Positions 1-8,756 of a stretch of 64,000 nucleotides of DNA are shown here, piece by piece; the first letter of the stretch is position 1; the number at the start of each line of letters is the position of its first letter. The translations under genes were made by a program, and so were the position numbers. Source of the stretch: Cellvibrionaceae bacterium (GTDB lineage Bacteria; Pseudomonadota; Gammaproteobacteria; Pseudomonadales; Cellvibrionaceae); NCBI GenBank assembly GCA_024707385.1, contig JANPZW010000009.1, positions 248,001-312,000 on the forward strand, written 5' to 3'. The notes beneath the pieces are model-generated. The model ran no database searches and was not told the origin of the DNA. It saw nothing but the letters and a program-made list of their open reading frames with translations.

Positions 1-254
1 AAACAGCTTTACCCGCTTCTTGCTGGCGCCAAGACCCTGCCAACTCGATCTGGTACACCGCCATACGCGCATCACAAACCATCAGCGGCAGCACGACCCA
101 ATACAAAACCTTTACCAAAGCTGGACTGGAGTGTCTCGGTAGAGAAATTGGTAAAGCCACCAGTTGGTTCGGATGGGCCGGTAAAAACTGCACGGCAACC
201 TATTCCGGCAGCACCACAGAAATCCCATTCGTTATCGTCTATTCAGCCAGTTGA
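1..254 (+). CDS. C-terminal end of an unidentified protein (partial)
   Basis: A reading frame is open from the window edge (first whole codon at position 3) to a TGA at 252-254, giving about 83 residues with no start inside the window. The peptide is rich in Ser, Thr and Gly, has three Cys, and ends in PFVIVYSAS. I do not recognise a family. The composition would suit a secreted or envelope protein, but that is a guess. It lies 52 bases upstream of the next gene, whose own Shine-Dalgarno sequence sits in the gap, so the two could be cotranscribed. Confidence 0.45.
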   Translation, partial: TALPASCWRQDPANSIWYTAIRASQTISGSTTQYKTFTKAGLECLGREIGKATSWFGWAGKNCTATYSGSTTEIPFVIVYSAS

Positions 255-306
255 GGCTTTTTACACGCGGACCGCATAGGTCCGCGTGCTGATAAGGAGG
301 CAAGCC

Positions 307-932
307 ATGAACAAGCCCAACATCTTTTTTTATCAGTGATAGCGCTGGTCGCTTTATTGCCGCTCGCCATCGAGCGGGGGCGGGAAGACACTCCCACCGA
401 CCGGGTTGAGCAGACCCAGCAGGCAGTGCCGGAGGCAAGAAGCTCAATCGCCCAGCAACCGGCGACACCCGAACCTGCGGATAAAGCCAAACCAGCAAGT
501 GCGCAGAACGCTCTAGCCGCAATAGCGGAGGACAGTCCGCAAGAGACAGCACAGCCATGGGATGTATTACCGATTGAGGAGCCCGCAGCCACCGCAGAGC
601 CTTTGGCGGAACTGGAGGACGCCTATCTGAGCGAGGCGTTTGATCCCGACTGGGCGACCCCGCTGGAAGAGAGTTTCCACAACGTGTTCGACTCTGTGCG
701 CCTTCAGGAGAGTACCGTGGAACAGGCCGAATGCCGCACCACCCTGTGCCGTTTTGCGATCACCCATAGGAACTCCGCGGCTCAGGACGCCTTTGTGCAA
801 GCCTTCCTGCAAAGCCGGCTGCTGCCCTTGAATCAGGTCACCATTGCCCAACACAGCCAGAAAACCGCCGACGGCTCCATCGCCGCCGTATATTTTCTGG
901 CACGCAATGAATTGGCCGCAGTCCAGTATTGA
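307..932 (+). CDS. Membrane-anchored hypothetical protein, frameshifted in a poly-T run near its start
   Basis: The ATG at 307 has a perfect AAGGAGG seven bases upstream, but its frame stops after ten codons. The long frame to 932 is one base out of register. The two meet at a seven-T run (325-331); one more T would give MNKPNIFFLSVIALVALLPL, a convincing N-terminal membrane anchor, and a protein of about 208 residues. After the anchor comes a Pro/Ala/Glu-rich linker to about residue 90, then a C-terminal domain with an ECRTTLCRF motif containing two Cys that could form a disulfide. The family is not identified. The shift could be a sequencing indel, phase variation or slippage. Without the anchor the long frame would start at a GTG at 336 that lacks a ribosome site. 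Confidence 0.6.
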
Positions 933-956
933 TCCGCCAGGCGCACCACCCGCGCC

Positions 957-985
957 CTGACGGGCACTTTTCTGCCATGTATAAT
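957..985 (+). promoter_or_regulatory. Probable sigma-70 promoter of valS
   Basis: A perfect TATAAT at 980-985 follows a CTGACG (four of six matches to TTGACA) at 957-962 with an ideal 17-base spacer. Transcription would start near 992, leaving a leader of about 70 bases before the valS ATG. It lies just downstream of the previous stop codon at 932. Confidence 0.7.
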
Positions 986-996
986 GCGTCCCTTTC

Positions 997-1028
997 CCTC
1001 CGTTTAGTCGGAGGTACCCATCTTTTTT
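997..1028 (+). promoter_or_regulatory. Hairpin plus T-run in the valS leader (possible attenuator)
   Basis: CCTCCG (997-1002) pairs with CGGAGG (1009-1014) around a six-base loop. After eight bases comes a run of six T at 1023-1028. The element lies between the predicted start site and the valS start codon, so it could act as a leader attenuator. The T-run is further from the stem than in a classical intrinsic terminator, so activity is uncertain. Confidence 0.4.
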
Positions 1029-1062
1029 GTTTCCCGACGCATTGTTACAGGCTCCTAATTCA

Positions 1063-3918
1063 ATGGAAAAAACCTACCAACCCGCTGCCATCGAACAACA
1101 CTGGTACAAAACCTGGGAAGACAACGGCTACTTCGCTCCCCAAGGTGAAGGATCGTCCTACTGCATCATGATTCCGCCGCCGAATGTCACCGGCAGCCTG
1201 CATATGGGCCACGGATTTAACAATGCCGTGATGGACGCGATGATCCGTTATCACCGCATGAAAGGTTGCGACACCCTGTGGCAGATGGGCACCGACCACG
1301 CAGGTATTGCGACCCAAATGGTGGTGGAACGCCAACTGGCAGCTCAGGGCATCAGCCGACATGATTTGGGGCGTGAAAAATTCCTGGAAAAAGTGTGGGA
1401 GTGGAAAGCGGAATCCGGCGGCAATATCAGCCGTCAGTTGCGCCGCTTGGGTTCATCTCTGGATTGGAGCCGCGAGCGCTTCACCATGGACGAAGGTCTG
1501 TCCAAAGCCGTACAAGAAGCCTTTGTTCGTTTGTATGAAGACGGGCTGATTTACCGCGGCAAACGTTTGGTAAATTGGGACCCTAAACTGCACACGGCTA
1601 TTTCCGATCTGGAAGTGGAAAACCGCGATGAAAAAGGCTCGCTCTGGCATATGCGCTACCCGCTTGCCGATGGCGCCAAAACCGCTGAAGGTTTGAATTA
1701 TTTGGTGGTCGCGACCACGAGGCCGGAAACCATGTTGGGCGATTCCGCCGTCGCGGTGCACCCGGAAGACGAGCGCTATAAATCCCTGATTGGAAAATTC
1801 GTCGACCTGCCTTTCGTGGGCCGCCGCATTCCGGTCATTGCCGACGATTATGTCGACATGGAATTCGGTACTGGCTGCGTCAAAATCACCCCTGCGCACG
1901 ACTTCAATGACTATGAAGTCGGTAAGCGTCACAACCTGCCATTAATTAATGTGCTCGACAAAAACGCCGCCGTTTTGGCGCAGGCGCAAGTCTTTAATTT
2001 CGACGGTTCGGTCAACAGCAGCGAAAACCCCGCCCTGCCCGCGCAATTTGCCGGACTCGACCGTTATGAAGCGCGCAAGCAAGTTATTGCCGCTTTGGAA
2101 AATGCTGGCCTGATGGACAAAATTGCCGACCACGCTTTGAAAGTACCGCGCGGTGACCGCAGTGGTGTCGTCGTTGAACCTTGGTTGACGGATCAGTGGT
2201 ATGTCAGCACCAAACCTCTCGCTGAACCTGCGATTGCCGCTGTTGAAGACGGCCGCATTCAATTTATGCCCAAGCAGTACGAAAACATGTATTTCTCCTG
2301 GATGCGCGATATCCAGGACTGGTGTATCTCCCGGCAGCTCTGGTGGGGCCACCGCATTCCGGCGTGGTATGACGAAACCGGTAAAGTTTATGTGGGCCGC
2401 AACGAGGCGGAAGTCCGCAGCAAATACGGCATTGCGGAAAATAGCGCCCTGCGTCAGGACGAAGACGTTCTGGACACCTGGTTCAGCTCCGGCTTGTGGA
2501 CCTTCTCCACCCTTGGCTGGCCAGAACAAACCGACCTGCTGAAAAAATTCCACCCCACCGATCTTTTGGTGACGGGTTTTGACATTATTTTCTTCTGGGT
2601 CGCCCGCATGGTGATGCTGACCCTCCACCTCGTGAAGGATGAAAACGGCAATAGCCAAATCCCCTTCAAGACAGTGTACGTCCACGGCCTGGTGCGCGAT
2701 GGTCAAGGCCAGAAGATGAGTAAGTCCAAAGGCAACGTTTTGGACCCGCTGGATATTGTCGATGGTGTCGATCTTGAAACCCTGGTGAAAAAACGCACCA
2801 CAGGTTTGATGAACCCGAAAGATGCCGCCAAAATCGAAAAAGCAACGCGCAAAGAATTTGCCGACGGTATTGCCGCCTACGGCACTGATGCTCTGCGTTA
2901 CACCTTTTATTCTCTCGCCACGACGGGGCGGGATATTAATTTTGATATGGGTCGGGTTGAGGGTTATCGCAACTTCTGCAACAAACTGTGGAACGCCTCG
3001 AACTACGTTTTAAGCAACTGCGAAAATCAGGATTGTGGTGCCGACGGCAACAGTGATTATGAACTCAGTTTGGCCGACCGCTGGATCATCAGCCGTTTGC
3101 AGGAAACTGAAAAAGCCGTCGCTGAAGGTTTTGCCACTTACCGTTTGGATTTAGTCAGCCAACTGATTTACGACTTTATCTGGAAGGATTATTGCGACTG
3201 GTACATCGAGTTATCCAAACCAGTTTTGTGGGACGAAAACGCCAATGCGGCTCTCCAGCGCGGCACTCGCCGCACCTTGGTGCGCGTGTTGGAAACCATC
3301 TTGCGACTCGCTCACCCATTGATGCCGTTTATCACAGAAGAAATCTGGCAGCGCGTTAAACCGCTAGCGGGCGTTGCAGGGCCGAGCTTAATGCTGCAAC
3401 CCTACCCGCAAGCCGATGACAGCAAATTAGACTCTGCTGCCATTAAAGATATCGAGTGGTTAAAAGGCGTTATTGTCGCGGTGCGTAATATTCGCGGTGA
3501 AATGAACATCGGCCCCTCGAAAAAACTGCCGTTGTTCCTCGCCGATGGCAGCGATGACGATAAACGCGTGCTGGAAGACAATCGCCAGTTCCTCGCCAAA
3601 CTGGCCGGTTTGGACTCCATTACTTGGCTGAACGCTGGCGACACCGCACCGCTCAGCGCCACCGCCTTGTTTGGCAAACTGCAAGTGATGGTGCCCATGG
3701 CCGGACTGATCGACAAATCCGCCGAACTCGCTCGCCTTGCTAAAGAGCAGGACAAACTGCAAAAAGACATCGAGCGCGTACAAGCCAAACTCGATAACCC
3801 TGCGTTTGCCGACAAGGCACCTGCGGATGTCGTGCAAAAAGAGCGGGAGAAACTCGCAGAAGCAGAGGAAAAGCTCAGTAAATTGCAAGAACAGGCAGGG
3901 AAGATTGCGGCGCTTTAA
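1063..3918 (+). CDS. valS: Valyl-tRNA synthetase
   Basis: This class I synthetase charges tRNA-Val in the cytoplasm. The HIGH signature appears as HMGH near residue 47 inside [14 protein letters not shown], and KMSKS is at about 551-555. The CP1 editing region, anticodon-binding domain and the C-terminal coiled-coil arm typical of ValS (rich in Lys and Glu, last 70 residues) are all present. The ATG at 1063 gives 951 residues, the usual length of the gammaproteobacterial enzyme; an in-frame start 12 codons upstream would add residues with no counterpart in the family. It is preceded by a strong promoter and a leader hairpin and followed by an inverted repeat. No frameshift is seen. Confidence 0.98.
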   Translation: MEKTYQPAAIEQHWYKTWEDNGYFAPQGEGSSYCIMIPPPNVTGSLHMGHGFNNAVMDAMIRYHRMKGCDTLWQMGTDHAGIATQMVVERQLAAQGISRHDLGREKFLEKVWEWKAESGGNISRQLRRLGSSLDWSRERFTMDEGLSKAVQEAFVRLYEDGLIYRGKRLVNWDPKLHTAISDLEVENRDEKGSLWHMRYPLADGAKTAEGLNYLVVATTRPETMLGDSAVAVHPEDERYKSLIGKFVDLPFVGRRIPVIADDYVDMEFGTGCVKITPAHDFNDYEVGKRHNLPLINVLDKNAAVLAQAQVFNFDGSVNSSENPALPAQFAGLDRYEARKQVIAALENAGLMDKIADHALKVPRGDRSGVVVEPWLTDQWYVSTKPLAEPAIAAVEDGRIQFMPKQYENMYFSWMRDIQDWCISRQLWWGHRIPAWYDETGKVYVGRNEAEVRSKYGIAENSALRQDEDVLDTWFSSGLWTFSTLGWPEQTDLLKKFHPTDLLVTGFDIIFFWVARMVMLTLHLVKDENGNSQIPFKTVYVHGLVRDGQGQKMSKSKGNVLDPLDIVDGVDLETLVKKRTTGLMNPKDAAKIEKATRKEFADGIAAYGTDALRYTFYSLATTGRDINFDMGRVEGYRNFCNKLWNASNYVLSNCENQDCGADGNSDYELSLADRWIISRLQETEKAVAEGFATYRLDLVSQLIYDFIWKDYCDWYIELSKPVLWDENANAALQRGTRRTLVRVLETILRLAHPLMPFITEEIWQRVKPLAGVAGPSLMLQPYPQADDSKLDSAAIKDIEWLKGVIVAVRNIRGEMNIGPSKKLPLFLADGSDDDKRVLEDNRQFLAKLAGLDSITWLNAGDTAPLSATALFGKLQVMVPMAGLIDKSAELARLAKEQDKLQKDIERVQAKLDNPAFADKAPADVVQKEREKLAEAEEKLSKLQEQAGKIAAL

Positions 3919-3930
3919 AAATCTCTATTT

Positions 3931-3965
3931 GACGGGCGGTATCCCTGACGGGTTCACCGCCCGTC
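3931..3965 (+). terminator. Inverted repeat after valS
   Basis: GACGGGCGGT (3931-3940) and ACCGCCCGTC (3956-3965) form a perfect ten-base stem with a 15-base loop, twelve bases after the valS stop. There is no U-tract on the plus strand, so this may be an mRNA-stabilising or Rho-assisted end rather than a classical intrinsic terminator. Confidence 0.45.
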
Positions 3966-4027
3966 AACGGCTATATAGAACAGAATTTTCTGGATATCTC
4001 TTATAGCCAGAAGTTAGAAAAAATCAG

Positions 4028-4179
4028 TTATCCACAAGGAAAAACAATAAAAAAATTAGTGACCTTGATTTTAAGGGCATAATCTCAAGGTTGCACTATT
4101 CTCTATTGACAGTTGTCTACTGAATTGAATAGATAAGGCACTCGGACCTGCGCCAAAGTTATCCACAGGCTTATCCACA
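4028..4179 (+). repeat. Three TTATCCACA (DnaA-box-like) repeats upstream of the Fic pair
   Basis: Exact TTATCCACA, the strong DnaA-box consensus, occurs at 4028-4036, 4159-4167 and 4171-4179, all in the same orientation. The last two are 12 bases apart, about one helical turn, and the final copy ends 30 bases before the start codon at 4210. They could be operator sites for DnaA or for a repressor with a similar recognition sequence. No replication genes are nearby, so a chromosomal origin is unlikely. Confidence 0.6.
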
Positions 4180-4209
4180 AAATCTTCTGCAAACGGGAGC
4201 GCTGATGAT

Positions 4210-4404
4210 ATGAACGCCATATTCCTAGAACAAAAAACTGATCCTAAAGTGATAGAAGCCTTGCGCGCTGCCGCGCAGCGAAGACTCTCTCCTAATGAAC
4301 GATTGGAACAAAGCATTTCTTTTATTTTTAGCTCTATGGATCCTAAGAGCAGTATGACAAAAGAACGTATCCGCGAAATTCTAGGAAATACAGCTAGCCT
4401 ATAA
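4210..4404 (+). CDS. Small protein encoded just upstream of Fic, possible antitoxin or regulator
   Basis: A 64-residue, mostly helical, charged protein ending 18 bases before the Fic gene. It starts at an ATG preceded by GGGAG. It contains LRAAAQRRLSPNERLEQSIS followed by a DPKSSMTKERIREIL helix. I recall similar short proteins from prophages and next to Fic genes, but cannot check this. The placement suggests an antitoxin or regulatory partner. I do not see a clear S/TxxxE(G/N) inhibitory motif of class I Fic antitoxins such as VbhA, so its role is an inference from position. The region is AT-richer than its neighbours, consistent with horizontal acquisition. Confidence 0.6.
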   Translation: MNAIFLEQKTDPKVIEALRAAAQRRLSPNERLEQSISFIFSSMDPKSSMTKERIREILGNTASL

Positions 4405-4422
4405 CCGAAGTGGAGACAGCGG

Positions 4423-5040
4423 ATGTTTTTGTTCGAATTATTGGGAAGAGAAGATCATCCTGTCTACCAAGCCCTTCAAGTATCTAACACTCAGCGTCAG
4501 TATCATTTCTTGCTTTCTGTTATTGACGCTGCAAAGGCTATAAATAGAGTTTTCCTTTCGGCAAGCTTTCTAAAAGCCCTTAATTTTCATGCAATCTCTT
4601 GTCTGCATGGCAGCGCTGGACATTACCGGCCTTGCGAAGTAAAAGTCGGCAAGCACAAGCCGGTATCTTTTTATATGGTTGACGTTCAGATGGAAGATTT
4701 CATCAATTATGTCAACTCTATCTGGAGTCAAACAGACCCCTTTGTATTAGCTGCGTTTGTGCTCTGGCGCCTTAATTTTATCCATCCATTCGTAAATGGG
4801 AATGGAAGAACGGCACGCGCGGCATGCTACTTTGTTCTTTGCTCCAAATTGGGGGGAGCACTACCAGGGACAATAATGCTTCCTGAGCTCCTCAAAAGAG
4901 AGCGCAGGCATTATGTTATTGCTCTAAGATTGGCGGATAGATCCTCCAGGCGAGGCAATTTAGATCTCACTGTTCTCGTTAACCTTATTCAATCTCTAAC
5001 TCAAGAACAGATCGAGTCTGCAACACAACCTCAACTATAA
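4423..5040 (+). CDS. Fic-domain protein with a variant motif (HPFVNGNGRTAR)
   Basis: Fic proteins usually transfer AMP or another phosphate-containing group to target proteins and often serve as toxins. This 205-residue protein has the Fic core at residues 121-132: His121 (the general base), Gly126, Asn127, Gly128 and Arg129 are kept, and Arg132 is present. Position 125, normally Asp or Glu and used to hold Mg2+, is Asn. A flap-like segment (VGKHKPVSFYMVD) lies near residue 75, as in other single-domain Fic proteins. There is no inhibitory helix inside the protein, so control would have to come from a partner such as the gene just upstream. Activity and chemistry cannot be told from sequence because of the Asn. 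Confidence 0.85.
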   Translation: MFLFELLGREDHPVYQALQVSNTQRQYHFLLSVIDAAKAINRVFLSASFLKALNFHAISCLHGSAGHYRPCEVKVGKHKPVSFYMVDVQMEDFINYVNSIWSQTDPFVLAAFVLWRLNFIHPFVNGNGRTARAACYFVLCSKLGGALPGTIMLPELLKRERRHYVIALRLADRSSRRGNLDLTVLVNLIQSLTQEQIESATQPQL

Positions 5041-5091
5041 CCTCTCAATGTAAAGCCACTGCTGCTTTCTGTAGGATTTGCCTTTTTTTTC

Positions 5092-7491
5092 CTACCACTC
5101 AAACCGCAATCCAAGCAGCGGAAAAGCCTCGCCCTCCTCCACTTCATTCTTACCGGTGCGTTCGTTGAATTCCGAAGTGCTGGGATTTTCGGCTTCGAGA
5201 ATATTGATGACGTCGATAAACGCGATCACGTCGGCGCGACCGATGCTGCGGCGGTAGTCGGCGCGGAAATTCAGGGAGCTGAAGCCGCTGTAACGCCCAG
5301 TATTTTTGGCAATGGTTTCCCGGGAATAGCGCAGCGGCTCACCGTCGTCTTGCACATTTTCATAAATGACGTAGTCATCGCTGGGTTTGCCGGAGGCCCA
5401 TTTCCAGCGCGCCGATAATTTCCAACGTTGGTTGATTTCCCAGACACCCCCGATGCTCGCCGCGTGCGGTCGGTTGTATTCAGATGGGTTGTAAGGCTCA
5501 CCGGGAAGGTCACGGGTTCGCGCGCGGTTGTAGGAATATTTGAAATCGGCGGACCAGCCGTTGTCGAATTGCCGCGTGAGCGCTGTATCCACACCGTAGG
5601 ATGTGCCGTCGCCACTGTTGCTGAAGGTTTGATTGACGCGATCGCCTTCGACCACCAGATTGCTCAAGTCCTGATAATAAGGCTCGACGAAGAGATCCAG
5701 TTTATTGTTGATGCTGTAAGCGAAGCCGATCCCGAATTGATCGACCACTTCATTTTCCAGCCCATTATTTGCGGCATCGGCCGCGCGATCCTCAATACGT
5801 GGAGCTTGGTAATAACGGCCGAGGGTAGCAGTAATGCGCAGATCATCCGTCGCCAACCAGGTTGCACCCGCTCGCGGCGAGAGCAGATTTTCCTCCGAGA
5901 AATTATCCCGGTCGTAGCGGGCGCCGGCGCGGAAGCTCCAGTCGCCAGCAGAAAATTCCTGATCGGCATAGAGGGCGTAATTGACTTCAGCCTGCTCATA
6001 GTGACTGTTGAGCGACTCGGGTGTAAGCACTATGTAACGCTGCTCGGGATCGGGGCGGAAATCGTCGCTGTCGTAGGTGTAGATTTTCCAGTCTTCGGTG
6101 AGATCGAGTTGGTAACGCAAGTCCAAGTGCGTGACCCGCAAGCCGGTGGACAGGCGGCCAAGCGCATTATCCGAAAACAAATCCAGTTGCCAGCCCGTCT
6201 CCTGCTCGGCGGCGCGGATGTTGAGCAAGTTTTCTCGCGCCCGAATCTGATCGGCAGGCGTGCCTATGGGGAACTCTTCTGGATAAGCCTCGCCGATGCG
6301 GCTGCGGGCATCAAAATTTCGGTAATAAATCTGATTCACCAGTTCAGCATCGCTGCCGATCAGGCGCGACCAGGTAACCCCTAGGAGGGCGTTATCCGTC
6401 TTGCTGCGCACGAGTTCCACATCGGGATAAACGCCGGGTTCTTCCTCGTCGGTCGCAATCACATTTTCCATGTCGCGGGTGTATTCCTCGGGCGCGTAAA
6501 TGGCGAGGAACTGCACCTTGTCCTGCGGCGACACCTGGGTCGATGTCTTGAGGATCACGTCGGTCAACTTGGGGGTACCTATATCTTCCTCACCAATGGC
6601 CTCAAATAGCCAGCCAAAGTTATAAGTGCGGGCTGACAGCAATAGAGAAGTGTCGTCGTGAAAGCGGCTGGGGCCGTCATAACCCACTTCCACACCGGCC
6701 AGATCCAAGCGCGCGGAATAGGCCGCGCTGTCTGGATTTCCTTCGGCCACTTCCAGCTTGAGCAGCGAGCCCGCCTTGCCACCGTAGGCCGAACTCCAAC
6801 CGCCCGGCTGAAATTCCGCCGACCCTATGAGATTGGGCGCAAACACCGAGTAGCGACCGCCGCCATCCACTTCATCGGCCTCACCAAAACTCTCGCTGAA
6901 ATGCACAACCTTATCGAAGGGGATGCCGTCCACCAGAATCAGATTGTCCCGTGGCCCGGCGCCACGCACGTTGAAGCTGGAAAACTCGCCGTCGGAAAAC
7001 ACACCGGGCAGACCATCCAGCGCCCGCAGTACATCACCGCCGCTACCCGCCGAACTGCGCAGTGCCTCGCGATCCACCTGACTGGTGCCTACGGAGGTCA
7101 ACAGGCTCTCACCAATAGCTGTCCCCAGAACCAGCACTTCTTCAACATTCTGCCGCTGCACCTGCAGGACCACCCGCAGACTGGTGGTCTTGTCATCCAC
7201 CACCCGTACACTGGGCAGGCGTGCGGTTTGGTAGCCCGTGCGACTGACCAGCACTTCATAGAGTCCCGCCGCCAGGCCACCGGTTTGCACGCTGCCGTCA
7301 TCTGCTATACGCAGCTCCCGACTCTCTCCCTGGCGGGGCACCAAGGTCACTTGCCCATCGCCAAGTGGCCGCTGGGTCTGGGCATCCACCACACGGAGGC
7401 GAAGCTTGCCTTCATCCGCATGGGCGAAAGGTAGCACCGCAATCGTCGACACCATCAACCCTAATCGCAAAACCAAGCTGCGCACACGCAT
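5092..7491 (-). CDS. TonB-dependent outer-membrane receptor with N-terminal carboxypeptidase-regulatory-like domain
   Basis: A 799-residue outer-membrane receptor. A signal peptide (about residues 1-25, ending AHA) precedes a beta-sandwich CarboxypepD_reg-like domain (about 28-110), a linker (QRQNVEEVLVLG, TonB-box-like), a plug domain (about 125-250, with RALDGLPGVFSDGEFSSFNV and ILVDGIPFD) and a 22-strand barrel that ends in the aromatic LRFEW. Receptors with this extra N-terminal domain are common in glycan-degrading bacteria, but no SusD-like or CAZyme gene adjoins it, so the substrate is unknown. It is divergent from a LytTR regulator over a 195-base gap, which suggests regulation by that protein. 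I see no strong ribosome site; the start gives a proper signal peptide. Confidence 0.93.
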   Translation of the reverse strand: MRVRSLVLRLGLMVSTIAVLPFAHADEGKLRLRVVDAQTQRPLGDGQVTLVPRQGESRELRIADDGSVQTGGLAAGLYEVLVSRTGYQTARLPSVRVVDDKTTSLRVVLQVQRQNVEEVLVLGTAIGESLLTSVGTSQVDREALRSSAGSGGDVLRALDGLPGVFSDGEFSSFNVRGAGPRDNLILVDGIPFDKVVHFSESFGEADEVDGGGRYSVFAPNLIGSAEFQPGGWSSAYGGKAGSLLKLEVAEGNPDSAAYSARLDLAGVEVGYDGPSRFHDDTSLLLSARTYNFGWLFEAIGEEDIGTPKLTDVILKTSTQVSPQDKVQFLAIYAPEEYTRDMENVIATDEEEPGVYPDVELVRSKTDNALLGVTWSRLIGSDAELVNQIYYRNFDARSRIGEAYPEEFPIGTPADQIRARENLLNIRAAEQETGWQLDLFSDNALGRLSTGLRVTHLDLRYQLDLTEDWKIYTYDSDDFRPDPEQRYIVLTPESLNSHYEQAEVNYALYADQEFSAGDWSFRAGARYDRDNFSEENLLSPRAGATWLATDDLRITATLGRYYQAPRIEDRAADAANNGLENEVVDQFGIGFAYSINNKLDLFVEPYYQDLSNLVVEGDRVNQTFSNSGDGTSYGVDTALTRQFDNGWSADFKYSYNRARTRDLPGEPYNPSEYNRPHAASIGGVWEINQRWKLSARWKWASGKPSDDYVIYENVQDDGEPLRYSRETIAKNTGRYSGFSSLNFRADYRRSIGRADVIAFIDVINILEAENPSTSEFNERTGKNEVEEGEAFPLLGLRFEW

Positions 7492-7686
7492 AACAAAGTC
7501 TCGAAGAAAAAATGGAAGCCCACTATACGTCGCCGCTCGCCAGCTGGTTCAGTCTTTGTATAAATGGTCATTTTTTTTCACATTTGGTCGCCCACCATTG
7601 GTGAACAAACCTGACCGCTCGTGCAGAACCAGTAGTTTTGTCACGCGGGAAAGCGATAATGGCGCGTCCTGTCGGAGGGAAACGCG
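7492..7686. promoter_or_regulatory. Divergent promoter region between the TonB receptor and LytTR regulator
   Basis: The 195-base gap serves two divergent genes. It contains an interrupted palindrome CACCA-T-TGGTG at 7593-7603, next to a related GGTCG/TGGTC-rich stretch, which could be an operator for the LytTR regulator. The regulator's own ribosome site (GGAGG, 7675-7679) is at the right edge. No convincing -35/-10 pair was identified. Confidence 0.35.
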
Positions 7687-8574
7687 ATGATCAACGGTAC
7701 CGTTCTGGGAGTTGCGCCCATCAAAACCAGCTTATTGGTGATGGGTGGCGTTATGAGTGTGTTTTGCACCTTTGTCGAACCGGAGGTTTCCGCCGGACTT
7801 TCTCTGTTACCGCGTTTTGCTTTTTGGGTGTCGCACGTGGGCGTGGGCCTGCTGGGTATTTTATTGGCGAGCCTGATTCTGAGCCGCTGCTGGCCTCATC
7901 GCCAGCTTTCGCTATTTGTGACTATCGGTCTCACCGGAATGCTGGGAACCCTGCTGGCAACTCCGGGACTGCTTCTGGTGGAGGAGTTTTTCCCGAAGGA
8001 AATCGACCAGGAATGGCTGGACATTTTCGGCCAGCGCGGTTGGTGGCAGGCGCTGCTCGCCGAATATCTGCAAGTGTTACCCAAGCTCCTGCCGATCTGG
8101 TATCTGGTGAATCTGCCGCTGCTGTTTAACAAGCCTGTGCTGCATCCATTACCCCAGCACACTGAGCCGGATGCGCCGCCCCCAGACGAGCAGGCTCAGC
8201 GCGAAGAAGAATTGCGCCAAAGGCGCGAGCGGCTTTACGAAAAACTGCCAGAGGTTATTGGGCGCGACATAGTGGCGATCTCATCCGATCTGCACTATCT
8301 GAATGTCCACACGGTGCTCGGCAAATTTTTGGTTCTGGGCAGCCTTAAGCACTATGCGGAAGCATTTGGCGAAGAGGGTGTGCTGGTGCATAGATCCAAC
8401 TGGGTGGCTAAACGCCATGTGGTAAAAGTGCGTACCTCCGGCGATGAGGCTTATTGCCTTATGTCCAATGGCCTCAAGGTTCCCGTCAGTCGCAGCCGCC
8501 GCAAGCAGGTGAAAGCCTTGTTTGGTGATGCGGTGCGGGCACCGCAGGAAAGGCGGCTCACGTTGGTGAAGTAG
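7687..8574 (+). CDS. Membrane-bound LytTR-family transcriptional regulator
   Basis: A 295-residue protein with four predicted membrane segments in the first 145 residues, a charged cytoplasmic linker (about 160-185) and a C-terminal LytTR DNA-binding domain (about 190-280). The domain shows the family pattern ISSDLHYLNVHT, a middle strand RSNWVAKRHV, and a final VSRSRRKQVKALF. LytTR proteins bind direct repeats upstream of their targets. Having a membrane sensor instead of a receiver domain suggests direct sensing in or at the membrane. The start is well supported by GGAGG eight bases upstream. Its divergence from the TonB receptor makes that receptor the likeliest target. Confidence 0.9.
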   Translation: MINGTVLGVAPIKTSLLVMGGVMSVFCTFVEPEVSAGLSLLPRFAFWVSHVGVGLLGILLASLILSRCWPHRQLSLFVTIGLTGMLGTLLATPGLLLVEEFFPKEIDQEWLDIFGQRGWWQALLAEYLQVLPKLLPIWYLVNLPLLFNKPVLHPLPQHTEPDAPPPDEQAQREEELRQRRERLYEKLPEVIGRDIVAISSDLHYLNVHTVLGKFLVLGSLKHYAEAFGEEGVLVHRSNWVAKRHVVKVRTSGDEAYCLMSNGLKVPVSRSRRKQVKALFGDAVRAPQERRLTLVK

Positions 8575-8637
8575 GGTTCGACAGGCTCACCTACCGGGGT
8601 TCGGCGGGGCTGATCGACGGCGCCATCCGTCAGCCCC
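8571..8637. repeat. Two adjoining stem-loops after the LytTR gene
   Basis: The first stem-loop uses GTAGG (8571-8575, overlapping the stop codon) and CCTAC (8590-8594), with a GTTCGACAGGCTCA loop similar to a short dispersed element seen in many bacterial genomes. The second pairs GGGGCTGA (8606-8613) with TCAGCCCC (8630-8637). Neither has a T-tract. They may be a REP-like element or mRNA 3'-end structure. Confidence 0.4.
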
Positions 8638-8756
8638 ATCCGCCATTCCCGGCATCCCAAAAATCCCCTTCTATACTCAAAACTGTTCGGGATCGCTCGG
8701 CCGGTCCCGCATCAACCGTTCTGGCTTCCGGCCGCAGTAGAAAGGATGAAAATGCC

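Noticed and set aside
4028..4179. Chromosomal replication origin
   Set aside because: TTATCCACA boxes are present, but there is no dnaA, dnaN, gyrB, gidA or AT-rich 13-mer array nearby.
5428..6384. A 318-codon open frame antisense to the TonB receptor
   Set aside because: The opposite strand has an uninterrupted receptor with domain motifs throughout. The antisense frame has no recognisable motif and no ribosome site.
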